Source of the DNA: an uncultured Actinomycetes bacterium
GTDB taxonomy: Bacteria; Actinomycetota; Thermoleophilia; Solirubrobacterales; 70-9
Assembly: GCA_946886425.1 (NCBI GenBank)
Contig: CAMPIP010000127.1
Location: 1 to 6,732, forward strand
Direction: 5' to 3'
DNA: 6,732 nt
Shown piece after piece: positions 6,268 to 6,732 of this stretch (position 1 is the stretch's first letter; each line of letters opens with the position of its first letter). The translations under genes and the position numbers were made by a program. Under the pieces are notes generated by a model that was not told the origin of the DNA, did not search any database, and was given only the letters and a program-made list of their open reading frames with translations.

Positions 6268-6732
6268 CTACGGCCCCGCGGCGGCCAGCCGGGCCGCGGC
6301 CGTGGCGACGTCCCGGGGACCAGCTTCGGTGACGTGGATTTCCTCGGTGTTCGGCATCGTCAGGCCAAGCGGGACGGCGGCGTTGCGGACGGCGCCGATG
6401 CCGGAGAGGCGGGCGTCGCGCCCGCGCAGGATCGAGTTCTCCTGGTCGAGGGCGGTGATCGCCTCGTCGGTCTTGCCCGAGGAGGCGGCGAAGCTGAGGG
6501 TGACGACGTTGAGGGCGACGATGCCGACGAGCAGGACGCCGAGCACGGCGATCCAGGCGCGGCCGCGGGTGAGGCGGACGACCAGGCCCGAGTCCGGCAG
6601 CTGGCTGACCGCGACGGCGGTGCGGCCGACCGCGATCGGGATCAGCTGGCCGCCGGCGACGGCGCGCTGGGCGGTGCTGCGAGTCCGCTTGGGAGCGGGA
6701 GCGCGGCGGGCCGGGGCCTTACGGGGAGAAGC
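6268..6732 (-). CDS. ftsL: FtsL-like divisome membrane protein (5' end beyond right edge)
   Basis: Small bitopic division protein expected to pair with FtsB/DivIC-type partners and support FtsW-FtsI. The frame is open to the right edge, giving at least 154 residues, and no ATG, GTG or TTG occurs in frame before GTG 6546. That GTG falls inside the membrane helix, so the true start must lie outside the window. Visible parts of the fragment: a basic Ala/Pro/Arg/Lys-rich cytoplasmic tail (about 1-24), a linker with RTAVAVSQLPDSGLVVRLTR (37-56), a transmembrane helix (about 60-81), a short coiled-coil-like stretch (TDEAITALDQENSILRGRD, 88-106) and a C-terminal segment containing LGLTMPNTEEIHV (122-134), which resembles the FtsL end. 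Sequence identity to classical FtsL is low. The assignment rests on topology, size and the place just upstream of ftsI. Confidence 0.78.
   Translation of the reverse strand, partial: ASPRKAPARRAPAPKRTRSTAQRAVAGGQLIPIAVGRTAVAVSQLPDSGLVVRLTRGRAWIAVLGVLLVGIVALNVVTLSFAASSGKTDEAITALDQENSILRGRDARLSGIGAVRNAAVPLGLTMPNTEEIHVTEAGPRDVATAAARLAAAGP

Noticed and set aside
6276..6299. GC-rich inverted repeat CCGCGGC/GCCGCGG near the ftsL 3' end as a terminator
   Set aside because: It lies inside coding sequence for an Ala-rich tail and has no T-tract. Repeats of this kind are expected by chance at this composition.
6268..6546. A 92-residue FtsL-like protein starting at GTG 6546
   Set aside because: The GTG lies inside the transmembrane helix, and the frame continues upstream to the window edge with family-like sequence, so it is an internal Val codon.

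Overview
The window is a high-GC stretch, probably from an actinobacterium. The minus strand carries a five-gene run of the division and cell wall (dcw) cluster. The style of the FtsL-like protein and the meso-diaminopimelate type MurE fit the Thermoleophilia/Solirubrobacterales, but that placement is inference from memory of family members, not a computed one.

Right to left on the minus strand, in transcription order: an ftsL-like gene open at the right edge (6732-6268), a class B penicillin-binding protein ftsI (6255-4603), murE (4570-3122), murF (3125-1758) and mraY (1758-787). Spacing is 12 nt, 32 nt, a 4-nt ATGA overlap and a 1-nt TGATG overlap, so this is one operon with translational coupling at its end. 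MurE and MurF add meso-DAP and D-Ala-D-Ala to UDP-MurNAc-peptide in the cytoplasm. MraY moves the pentapeptide onto undecaprenyl phosphate to give lipid I. FtsI cross-links the septal wall and the FtsL-like protein belongs to the divisome that holds it. The genes expected upstream (mraZ, rsmH) would lie beyond the right edge. The genes expected after mraY (murD, ftsW, murG, murC) are not here.

The left 815 bases are unrelated. A LmrA/YxaF-type TetR regulator on the plus strand (222-815) runs tail-to-tail into mraY with a 29-bp overlap. It is divergent from the first 28 codons of an alpha/beta-hydrolase-like gene (85-1, minus). A 20-bp dyad between them is a good candidate operator, and a second 9-bp inverted repeat lies in the tetR leader.

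No new multi-gene system is visible. The most unusual feature is a compact palindromic element of about 53 bp inside murF (2867-2919). It is read in frame as an extra, poorly conserved peptide in the first domain and looks like a small inserted repeat. No RNA genes, CRISPR arrays, transposases or clear rho-independent terminators were seen.
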